DNA from: an uncultured Rhizobiaceae group bacterium
GTDB taxonomy: Bacteria > Pseudomonadota > Alphaproteobacteria > Rhizobiales > Rhizobiaceae
NCBI GenBank assembly: GCA_905479965.1
Contig: CAJQOR010000481.1
Coordinates: forward strand, 1 to 5,903
Direction of reading: 5' to 3'
Length of the DNA stretch: 5,903 bases
This document shows positions 1 through 5,040 of the stretch, one piece after another; position 1 is the first letter of the stretch, and each line of letters begins with the position of its first letter. A program made the position numbers and the translations under genes. Below the pieces are notes generated by a model, which saw only the letters and a list, made by a program, of their open reading frames with translations, was not told where the DNA came from and did not search any database.

Positions 1-431
1 TAGTGGTAGTAGCCACCACCATTTGCGCATGAACCCATTGAGATCACATAACGTGGCTCAGGCATTTGATCGTATACTTTGCGAAGCGCCGGCGCCATTT
101 TGTTGGTTAGCGTACCCGCAACGATCATCACATCAGACTGACGCGGGGAAGCACGCGGCGCAAAGCCAAAGCGCTCAACATCATAACGCGGCATTGATGT
201 GTGCATCATTTCAACCGCACAACATGCAAGACCAAATGTCATCCACATCAATGAACCAGTTCTTGCCCAAGTGATAAGATCTTCAGCTGATGTGACCAAA
301 AAGCCTTTATCAGCAAGCTCATTATTCATCTCACCGAAAAACGCGTCATCTGCACCAATTGGCTTACCCGTGTTTGGGTCAATGATACCTTTAGGCTGAG
401 GGGCTACAAGGGTTGTGTCACCTATTCCCAT
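1..431 (-). CDS. nuoB: NADH-quinone oxidoreductase subunit B, 5' part (runs off the window)
   Basis: NuoB is the peripheral-arm subunit of respiratory complex I that carries iron-sulfur cluster N2, the last electron carrier before quinone, on the cytoplasmic side of the membrane. Translating the minus strand from the ATG at 431 gives 143 complete codons with no stop. Visible landmarks are the N-terminal [12 protein letters not shown] segment, the adjacent cysteines C70-C71 in LACCAVEMM, the stretch [21 protein letters not shown] (about residues 87-107), and C135 in [11 protein letters not shown]. These are three of the four cluster N2 ligands; the fourth lies beyond base 1. The start overlaps the end of nuoA by 10 bases, and GGAG lies just upstream inside nuoA, so the two are translated in tandem. 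The N-terminal extension and wording are like alphaproteobacterial NuoB. Nothing looks broken; the gene is only cut by the window edge. Confidence 0.97.
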   Translation of the reverse strand, partial: MGIGDTTLVAPQPKGIIDPNTGKPIGADDAFFGEMNNELADKGFLVTSAEDLITWARTGSLMWMTFGLACCAVEMMHTSMPRYDVERFGFAPRASPRQSDVMIVAGTLTNKMAPALRKVYDQMPEPRYVISMGSCANGGGYYH

Positions 432-787
432 TCCAGCGCTCCTTTTTTCCACTCATATGCAAAACCGATGGTCAATACACCTAAGAAAACCATCATCGAC
501 CAGAAACCAAACCAGCCCAATTCGCCGAATGAAACGGCCCATGGGAATAAAAATGCGACTTCAAGATCGAAAATTATGAACAAGATAGCGACGAGATAAA
601 AACGAATATCGAATTTCATCCGTGCATCGTCAAACGCATTAAAGCCACATTCATATGCTGAAAGCTTTTCCGCATCAGGAGCTTTGTAAGCAAGTGCAAA
701 TGGAGCAATTAAGAGGGCAAGGCCGATTACAAGCGATAGTCCCAAAAAAATAGCTATTGGTAAATAAGAACCAAGAAGTTCAGTCAT
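422..787 (-). CDS. nuoA: NADH-quinone oxidoreductase subunit A
   Basis: NuoA (equivalent of mitochondrial ND3) is a small membrane subunit of complex I beside the quinone-binding cavity. The 121-residue product is the normal family length and has three hydrophobic helices at about residues 8-33, 62-84 and 92-111. The loop after helix 1 carries the family signature [20 protein letters not shown] (residues 45-64), including C47, which corresponds to the ND3 loop cysteine known from the active/deactive transition of mitochondrial complex I. The second helix has the conserved acidic pair in [11 protein letters not shown] (D74, E76). The ATG at 787 follows an AGGA ribosome site (AGCAGGAAAAGACATAATG). 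The stop codon lies inside the first codons of nuoB. It is the first gene of the nuo operon here, so the operon promoter must lie upstream on the minus strand, in the 788-1393 region. Confidence 0.97.
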   Translation of the reverse strand: MTELLGSYLPIAIFLGLSLVIGLALLIAPFALAYKAPDAEKLSAYECGFNAFDDARMKFDIRFYLVAILFIIFDLEVAFLFPWAVSFGELGWFGFWSMMVFLGVLTIGFAYEWKKGALEWE

Positions 788-876
788 TATGTCTTTTCCT
801 GCTGGTCAACACACTCTGTGAATTGCGCCCCGGCGTGCAAAAATTGGCGAGTCCCAGTTATTACGCCATCGTCGAT

Positions 877-905
877 TGGTTACCGCAGCAGCGCGCAAGG
901 TGCAA
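877..905 (-). promoter_or_regulatory. Possible sigma-70-type promoter for the nuo operon
   Basis: On the minus strand TTGCAC (bases 905-900) is separated by 17 bases from TAACCA (882-877). The -35 fits well and the -10 is weak. It would start transcription about 80 bases upstream of nuoA. Other loose matches exist nearby, so this is only the best-looking candidate. Transcription start mapping would decide it. Confidence 0.25.
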
Positions 906-1057
906 GACCATCTGAAAGGAAAATTGATGTTACTCGCAATTTATTCAACGAATGTTGTTATTCCAATGGACCAACATGCCAAAAATTGCATAAACACTTT
1001 ATAATATTTGCGCATTTTCGAATAAATATGAAAACATCCAGTCGACCGTTTAAAGGG

Positions 1058-1093
1058 ATTCGATACTGATGAAGTAAGCTTCAAGAATCGAAT
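1058..1093 (+). other. Imperfect hairpin followed by a short T run
   Basis: ATTCGAT (1058-1064) pairs with ATCGAAT (1087-1093), and inside it GAAG (1071-1074) pairs with CTTC (1079-1082) around a TAAG loop, leaving an internal loop of six bases on one side and four on the other. On the plus strand the stem runs directly into TTTTATCC, as a weak intrinsic terminator would. No gene on the plus strand ends here, so it could terminate a short untranslated transcript or be chance pairing in AT-rich DNA. Confidence 0.25.
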
Positions 1094-1471
1094 TTTATCC
1101 CAAGTATCTACCACAGTTCGGCAAGCACAATTGGCTTGGTTTGATGAAAAACAACTTTGGACCAAATGCAATTTCACAAGTGTCAGCCTCAAACAGAGAT
1201 CACGAAATTATACCAAATGCAAGATTACCACATTGGATAAGCATTAAATTCATACCCGACAAATGTATCATAGATTTTGCGAACCTATTTCAACTTAATG
1301 CGAAGATATTTTACCATCAAAAAGAAACTCAACATGCATTTCAGATGTGTCGACCTTCGTAGTTTATGAATTAATTGCAGACAGATACATCCGGTGATTG
1401 ATGCAAAGAGCAAAGCGTTTTATAAGGAAATTGCTGACAATTTAACGATAAAAGAAAGCGGATTGAATTCC

Positions 1472-1987
1472 ATGAGTGAAACAAAGAAGAGAAAAATCGT
1501 ATCATCAAGACATCTAGCAACAGGCAAAGCTTGGCAAGCCTCGGAATTCGAATATGGTTTGATCATAGCCTATAACGGTTTTAACCGTTGGATGCATAAA
1601 TGCATGGCCGCTTGTGGGCACCCTGAATTAAATGGTCTTGAAATATTGGTCGTTCATCATATTAATCACAGAGAAAGCTCAAAGAGGCTGTCTGATATAT
1701 GTTTTCTTCTCAATATTGATGACACTCACACCGTCAACTACGCCATCAAAAAACTCCTAAAAGCAGATCTTGTAAAAGGCAAAAAGCAAGGCAAAGAGAT
1801 GTTTTATAGCACGACAGAAAAAGGCCAGGACGTTTGTGATCGCTATCGTGAGATTAGAGAGCAATGCCTGCTTGAGAGCATTACAAGGGTCGATGGCATG
1901 GATGAAGAACTTGGCGAAGTCGCCAACACACTTCGAACTTTGTCTGGCATGTATGATCAAGCATCACGAGCCGCTTCGTCATTATAG
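1472..1987 (+). CDS. MarR-like winged-helix transcriptional regulator
   Basis: The 171-residue product resembles the predicted MarR-type winged-helix regulators of the COG5631 kind, a cytoplasmic DNA-binding family that probably acts as a dimer. An N-terminal helical part has EFEYGLIIAYNGFNRWMHKCMAACG (about residues 25-49). The winged helix follows: LEILVVHHINHRESSKRLSDIC (56-77), the likely recognition segment around FLLNIDDTHTVNYAIKKLLKADLV (78-101) and the wing KGKKQGKEMFYSTTEKGQDVCDRYREIR (102-129). A helical tail would help dimerise. I chose the ATG at 1472, product MSETKKRKIVSSRHLA, because the family-like part begins there and GCGGA lies nine bases upstream; an in-frame GTG at 1394 would add 26 lysine-rich residues without a ribosome site. 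The gene converges on dctM with a short gap. Control of the adjacent transporter and enzyme genes is inferred from position. The ligand is unknown. Confidence 0.85.
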   Translation: MSETKKRKIVSSRHLATGKAWQASEFEYGLIIAYNGFNRWMHKCMAACGHPELNGLEILVVHHINHRESSKRLSDICFLLNIDDTHTVNYAIKKLLKADLVKGKKQGKEMFYSTTEKGQDVCDRYREIREQCLLESITRVDGMDEELGEVANTLRTLSGMYDQASRAASSL

Positions 1988-2032
1988 CGGCCCATGACGA
2001 TAGCAGCCCATGAAGATAGCAACCCATGACGC
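1985..2032. repeat. Three tandem 16-bp repeats after the regulator stop codon
   Basis: Three head-to-tail copies are visible: TAGCGGCCCATGACGA (1985-2000), TAGCAGCCCATGAAGA (2001-2016) and TAGCAACCCATGACGC (2017-2032). Copies 1 and 2 differ at two positions, copies 2 and 3 at three. The first copy begins with the TAG stop of the regulator gene, so the array lies directly in its 3' untranslated region. The unit length is not a multiple of three, so it does not extend the reading frame. It probably arose by slippage or unequal exchange; a role as a protein-binding array is possible. Confidence 0.8.
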
Positions 2033-2042
2033 GTCTTGGGTT
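2021..2042. terminator. Imperfect palindrome between convergent genes, possible bidirectional terminator
   Basis: AACCCATGACG (2021-2031) is followed immediately by CGTCTTGGGTT (2032-2042), its reverse complement apart from one mismatch. The right end reaches into the dctM stop codon (TTA on the plus strand, 2041-2043). As RNA it could fold into a stem of about nine pairs with a CGCG loop on either strand. There is no T run after it on either strand, so it is a poor classical intrinsic terminator; it could equally be a binding site. The position between two converging genes favours a transcription-ending role. Confidence 0.4.
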
Positions 2043-3345
2043 ATCTTGCATCCATTAACGAGGGTAGAACGGTTACAATTTCGGGGAAAATCGTAATGAG
2101 GCCGACGGCCACAAGTAATAGCAAAAAGAATGGGAAAGCAGCTGCCGCAATCTGCAGTATGTTTTCCTTTACCAAACCTTGGATTACAAACAGATTAAAA
2201 CCAACAGGCGGGGTGATCTGAGACATTTCAACGACGATAACCAAATAAATACCAAACCACAGCGGATCGATACCCGCAGCATCAATCATTGGCATGATAA
2301 TCGCAGTTGTCAGAACGACGACAGAGATACCATCTAAAAAACAGCCAAGGATGATAAAAAAGACTGTTAGGGCCGCCAATAAGGCATATTGCGATAGATT
2401 AAAGGTATCAATCCAAGCGGCAAGGTTTCGAGGAATACCGGTAAACCCCATCGAGACGGTTAAAAAACCAGCGCCCGCAAGGATAAATGCGATCATACAA
2501 GATGTCTTTGTCGCGCCCATAAGCGCCTCGACAAACATGCTTTTTGATAAGGCACCATTAAACCAAGCCAGAACCAACGATAAGATAACACCCACAGCTG
2601 CAGCGTCTGTTGGTGAGGCAATACCAATATAAATTGAACCAATGACGCCTACGATCAGAAGCAAAATCGGGATTAATCTTTTCGACCCCTGCAATTTTTC
2701 CAAAAAGGTATAGGACTGCTTTTCTGCAGGGAATAAGTCTGGCCTGATAAGTCCATAGATCCCTATGAAGATGGCAAACATAGATACAAGAAGAAGACCT
2801 GGCAAAACACCAGCGATAAACAATCTCGCAATAGATTGTTCTGTTGCAACACCGTAAACGATCAAGATAATTGATGGCGGAATCAATAAGCCTAAAGTGG
2901 CAGAACCTGCAAGCGTTCCAATGATGAGGCCCATTGGATAGTTGCGGCTCCTAAGTTCTGGGATCGACATTTTACCAATGGTCGCAGCAGTAGCTGCGGA
3001 AGACCCAGAAACGGCGGCAAAGATTGCGCATCCAAGTATATTTACATGAAGCAGTTTACCTGGGACCCTGCCCAACCACGGCGCTAATCCTTTAAACATA
3101 TGTTCGGACAAACGCGAGCGCAGTAGAATTTCACCCATCAATATAAACAAAGGCAACGCAGCAAGTGCCCAAGAATGAGAGTGCCCCCAAAAAGTCGTTG
3201 CTATAATAGGACCAATAGGCGCGTTGGAAAATATGAGCATGCCCAATGCCCCTGTCAATGCAAGTGCAAAACCCACCCAAACACCAAGTCCAAGCAGAAC
3301 AAAAAGTGTAACCAAAAGGCCACCTGTGAGAATAATTTCAGACAT
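2041..3345 (-). CDS. dctM: TRAP transporter large permease subunit (DctM family)
   Basis: DctM is the channel-forming inner-membrane subunit of tripartite ATP-independent periplasmic transporters, which use a sodium or proton gradient to import a solute delivered by the binding protein. The 434-residue product has the usual length and about a dozen hydrophobic segments. Family landmarks are FAAVSGSSAATAATIG (109-124), the classic GLLIPPSI stretch (152-159) leading to YGVATEQSIARLFIAGVLPG, ASPTDAAAVG in the second half (243-252), GCFLDGISVVVLTTAI (334-349), and ITPPVGFNLFVIQG (377-390). The two PP-containing regions belong to the inverted-repeat halves that hold the ion and substrate sites. 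The ATG at 3345 lies eight bases after the dctQ stop, and its AGGAGA ribosome site overlaps that stop codon, so the two membrane subunits are translationally coupled. The gene is intact. Substrate cannot be told from this subunit. Confidence 0.96.
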   Translation of the reverse strand: MSEIILTGGLLVTLFVLLGLGVWVGFALALTGALGMLIFSNAPIGPIIATTFWGHSHSWALAALPLFILMGEILLRSRLSEHMFKGLAPWLGRVPGKLLHVNILGCAIFAAVSGSSAATAATIGKMSIPELRSRNYPMGLIIGTLAGSATLGLLIPPSIILIVYGVATEQSIARLFIAGVLPGLLLVSMFAIFIGIYGLIRPDLFPAEKQSYTFLEKLQGSKRLIPILLLIVGVIGSIYIGIASPTDAAAVGVILSLVLAWFNGALSKSMFVEALMGATKTSCMIAFILAGAGFLTVSMGFTGIPRNLAAWIDTFNLSQYALLAALTVFFIILGCFLDGISVVVLTTAIIMPMIDAAGIDPLWFGIYLVIVVEMSQITPPVGFNLFVIQGLVKENILQIAAAAFPFFLLLLVAVGLITIFPEIVTVLPSLMDAR

Positions 3346-3353
3346 AGTATCTC

Positions 3354-3866
3354 CTATCCGTCGAACGCTGTTTCTTCAGATTTTGCACCGCTGAATAAAT
3401 TATCGATGATGGAAATCGAAAATATCAACAAACCTAAGAACACAAAAAACTGGGGAATAAAAAGCGGGATTGCGATAATGCCAAATGACTGATCACCAAA
3501 TTCATATGCCTCTAATGTTAGAAGCGCCATGTAGTACGTCATATAACTCGCCGTCACAGCAGCGACGAACAAGACCAATCGATCAACGTGTTTTTTCAAG
3601 CCAGCATTCAAGGTATCACGCACTAAAAGCACACGTATATGACCTTCATTCTTGAAGGTATAAGCCAGCGCCATAAATGAACTTGCTGCGAGAAAATATC
3701 CGGAGAAATCCGCATAAGAAGGAATGGTCAAAGCAACGCTTGTACCAAACAGCTTGGTTATCAAATTTGCGACAACTTGAGCTGAAACTAAAAGACAAAT
3801 TGCAAAGATAAGTATCGCTGCAATCGCTCCAGAAACATTATATAAACCGTTGAGATACCGTCTCAT
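3354..3866 (-). CDS. dctQ: TRAP transporter small permease subunit (DctQ family)
   Basis: DctQ is the small four-helix membrane subunit that packs against DctM and supports docking of the periplasmic binding protein. The 170-residue product has hydrophobic helices at about residues 13-34, 53-70, 95-119 and 128-153, as expected. The cytoplasmic loop after helix 2 holds NEGHIRVLLVRD (73-84), matching the GHxRV motif common in this family. The N-terminus starts MRRYLNGLYN, with positive residues on the inside. The ATG at 3866 is preceded by a G-rich stretch (GGGGGTTACAC). It follows dctP after a 69-base gap that contains a strong hairpin, and its stop is fused to the ribosome site of dctM. DctQ sequences are very divergent, so the call rests on length, topology, the motif and the flanking dctP and dctM. 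Confidence 0.93.
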   Translation of the reverse strand: MRRYLNGLYNVSGAIAAILIFAICLLVSAQVVANLITKLFGTSVALTIPSYADFSGYFLAASSFMALAYTFKNEGHIRVLLVRDTLNAGLKKHVDRLVLFVAAVTASYMTYYMALLTLEAYEFGDQSFGIIAIPLFIPQFFVFLGLLIFSISIIDNLFSGAKSEETAFDG

Positions 3867-3892
3867 GTGTAACCCCCAATACCAATAAAGTT

Positions 3893-3916
3893 TGAGCGGC
3901 CAATCAGGGCCGCTCA
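3893..3916 (-). terminator. Strong hairpin between dctP and dctQ, likely attenuator or mRNA-stabilising element
   Basis: TGAGCGGCC and GGCCGCTCA (3893-3901 and 3908-3916) form a perfect 9-bp GC-rich stem around a six-base loop, about 20 bases after the dctP stop codon. On the transcribed minus strand the stem is followed by AACTTTATTGG, so the T run is short and interrupted; termination is likely to be partial. Such a hairpin between a binding-protein gene and its membrane-subunit genes commonly lets the binding protein be made in excess, by partial termination or by blocking 3' decay. Here that is inferred from position and structure. Confidence 0.65.
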
Positions 3917-3935
3917 GGTTTTATGAAAGTGAAAT

Positions 3936-4907
3936 CTATTGGTTATAGCTTTCAACGATTACTTTTGCCTCAGGAGATGCACTCGCCTGCCACTCTTCAA
4001 GCAATTGTGTGCCAATTTTGGCCAGATCAGCTTTTAAAACCTCGCTTGGCTCAACGATTGAAATACCGTTGCTCCCCAAAACTTCAGTTTTCTCTGTCGC
4101 TTCTTTTTGGCTCATTTCCCAGCCACGTTTTTCAGCCGCCACAGCTGCATCCATAACTGCTTTTTGTGTTGCTTCATCAAGTGCATCAAAAGCTGATTTA
4201 TTGATAACCACCACGTTTTTAGGAACCCAGGCATTGATCGGAGAATAGTGCGTTAGAAAATCCCAAGCCTTTGTATTGGCACCAGTTGAAGGTGATGTAA
4301 TCATTGCTTCGACACGACCTGTGGTGAAGGCTTGAGGAATATCAGGCGCTTCAATTTGTGTTGGTGCAGCACCAATGAGGCTCGCAAATTTTTCAAGGTT
4401 CGCATTGTATGAACGGAATTTTGTTCCCTTCAAATCATCAGCCTTAGTGATCTCTTTTTGTGTATAAAGACCCTGAGGTGGCCACGGAACCGAAAACAAC
4501 GGTATGAGTTTTTGACGTTCTAACAATTTCTCAACTTCAGGCTTTTGCCCAGCCCATAGTTTTTGCGCATCGTCGTAGCTTGTTGCAACAAGCGGTAACG
4601 TATCAATACCAAAAGCTGGATTCTCATTAGCAAGCAAGCCCATGAAGAACTCGCCAATCGGTACGAGTTCGGAACGAATTGCGTTTTTAATGTCGCCATG
4701 TTTGAGCAGCGAGCCTGCAGAATGGATCGTAATGTCTAGTTTACCGTCTGTGGCGCTGCGCACATCATCAGCAAATTGTTTAATGTTTACAGTGTGGAAA
4801 GTCTGATCTGAATATGGCGTTGGCATATCCCATTTCTCAGCTTGAGCCGTGCTAGATGCAACCAAAAGACCTGCGACCAGTAGAGCTCCGTTGAATAATT
4901 TTCCCAT
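3936..4907 (-). CDS. dctP: TRAP transporter substrate-binding protein (DctP family)
   Basis: This is the periplasmic solute receptor of the TRAP system. The 323-residue precursor has the usual length. It begins with a Sec signal peptide (MGKLFNGALLVAGLLVASSTAQA) with likely cleavage after A23, before EKWDMPTPY. Family features follow: FADDVRSATDGKLDITIHSAGSLL (45-68), GEFFMGLLANENPAFGIDTLP (85-105), and KGTKFRSYNANLEKFASLIGAAPTQI (160-185) leading to IPQAFTTGRVEAMITSPS (190-207). R165 in KFRSYN sits where DctP proteins carry the arginine that pairs with the ligand carboxylate, so an acidic ligand is likely. Its pocket is not otherwise readable here. The ATG at 4907 has AGGGA ten bases upstream. 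It is the first gene of the dctPQM operon and diverges from the oxoprolinase gene. The best ligand guess, 5-oxoproline or a related cyclic or amide acid, comes only from that neighbour. Confidence 0.95.
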   Translation of the reverse strand: MGKLFNGALLVAGLLVASSTAQAEKWDMPTPYSDQTFHTVNIKQFADDVRSATDGKLDITIHSAGSLLKHGDIKNAIRSELVPIGEFFMGLLANENPAFGIDTLPLVATSYDDAQKLWAGQKPEVEKLLERQKLIPLFSVPWPPQGLYTQKEITKADDLKGTKFRSYNANLEKFASLIGAAPTQIEAPDIPQAFTTGRVEAMITSPSTGANTKAWDFLTHYSPINAWVPKNVVVINKSAFDALDEATQKAVMDAAVAAEKRGWEMSQKEATEKTEVLGSNGISIVEPSEVLKADLAKIGTQLLEEWQASASPEAKVIVESYNQ

Positions 4908-4949
4908 TTCTATTTTTTCCCTAATTTAAGATTTTGTTGAATTCTGATC

Positions 4950-4978
4950 TTGACAGAAAAAACTAATAACGGCATTTA
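4950..4978 (+). promoter_or_regulatory. Candidate promoter for the 5-oxoprolinase gene
   Basis: A consensus -35 TTGACA (4950-4955) is followed after 17 bases by CATTTA (4973-4978), a weak -10. Transcription would begin near 4985, giving a leader of about 55 bases before the ATG at 5041. The good -35 with a poor -10 would suit a controlled promoter. The palindrome at 4992-5004 lies just after the predicted start point, where a repressor could block it. Confidence 0.4.
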
Positions 4979-4991
4979 CTCGATAAAACAA
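4963..4991 (-). promoter_or_regulatory. Candidate promoter for the dctPQM operon
   Basis: On the minus strand TTGTTT (4991-4986) and TATTAG (4968-4963) are 17 bases apart. Each is a partial match to the sigma-70 boxes. The start point would lie near 4956, about 50 bases before the dctP ATG. It overlaps the opposite candidate promoter for the oxoprolinase gene, so the two may compete or share control. Confidence 0.35.
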
Positions 4992-5004
4992 TGATAATTT
5001 ATCA
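4992..5004. promoter_or_regulatory. Candidate operator palindrome TGATAA-T-TTATCA
   Basis: A perfect 13-base palindrome, six bases on each side of a central T, sits in the divergent gap. It directly adjoins the -35 of the candidate dctP promoter and lies just past the predicted start of the oxoprolinase transcript. A longer repeat of GATAAA (4982-4987) and TTTATC (4998-5003) overlaps it. AT-rich palindromes of this size suit dimeric winged-helix regulators, such as the one encoded at 1472-1987, but no direct link is visible. Confidence 0.45.
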
Positions 5005-5040
5005 ACAAAATGTAATTTTAAGAAATAAAGGGTTCTACAC

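Larger units (their letters stand above)
788..1471. other. Long intergenic region with no convincing gene
   Basis: This stretch of nearly 700 bases separates the leftward nuo operon from the rightward regulator gene. The part next to nuoA (to about 910) is richer in G+C; the rest is AT-rich. The short open frames at 818-1069 (+), 941-1192 (-) and 1141-1362 (+) give low-complexity or cysteine/histidine-scattered products without a recognisable family, and none has a good ribosome site. I saw no tRNA fold. Structure that is present: a weak hairpin at 1058-1093 followed by TTTT, an 11-base direct repeat ACCAAATGCAA at 1161-1171 and 1212-1222, a 5-bp inverted repeat CAAGC/GCTTG at 1122-1138, and a TATAAT box at 1000-1005 without a clear -35. 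The region must contain the nuo promoter and 5' leader, and probably the regulator promoter. Confidence 0.6.
4931..5011. repeat. Inverted repeat ATTTTGTTGA / TCAACAAAAT bracketing the divergent promoters
   Basis: A perfect 10-bp inverted repeat has arms at 4931-4940 and 5002-5011, 61 bases apart, in the gap between dctP and the oxoprolinase gene. It encloses both candidate promoters. It may be a pair of half-sites or looping sites for a regulator, though AT-rich DNA makes chance matches more likely. Confidence 0.5.

Noticed and set aside
23..399. Plus-strand open frames at 23-274 and 199-399
   Set aside because: They are antisense to nuoB, whose minus-strand translation matches the family throughout.
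422..431. The 10-base overlap of nuoA and nuoB as a possible frameshift or assembly error
   Set aside because: Both proteins are full and family-like across the overlap, and a GGAG ribosome site precedes the nuoB ATG, so this is ordinary translational coupling.
818..1362. Short open frames at 818-1069 (+), 941-1192 (-) and 1141-1362 (+) in the gap upstream of nuoA
   Set aside because: No recognisable family, no good ribosome sites, they overlap each other on opposite strands, and the composition looks like random AT-rich DNA.
788..1393. A tRNA gene or its remnant upstream of nuoA, expected in related genomes and as an integration site
   Set aside because: I looked for the GGTTCGAGCC-type T-arm and an acceptor stem on both strands and saw neither.
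1985..2032. The three tandem repeats as a small CRISPR array
   Set aside because: The units are 16 bases, directly adjoining with no spacers, and no cas gene is present.
2294..2632. A 112-codon open frame on the plus strand inside dctM
   Set aside because: It is antisense to a clearly conserved DctM coding region and its product looks like no family; it is a shadow of the real gene.
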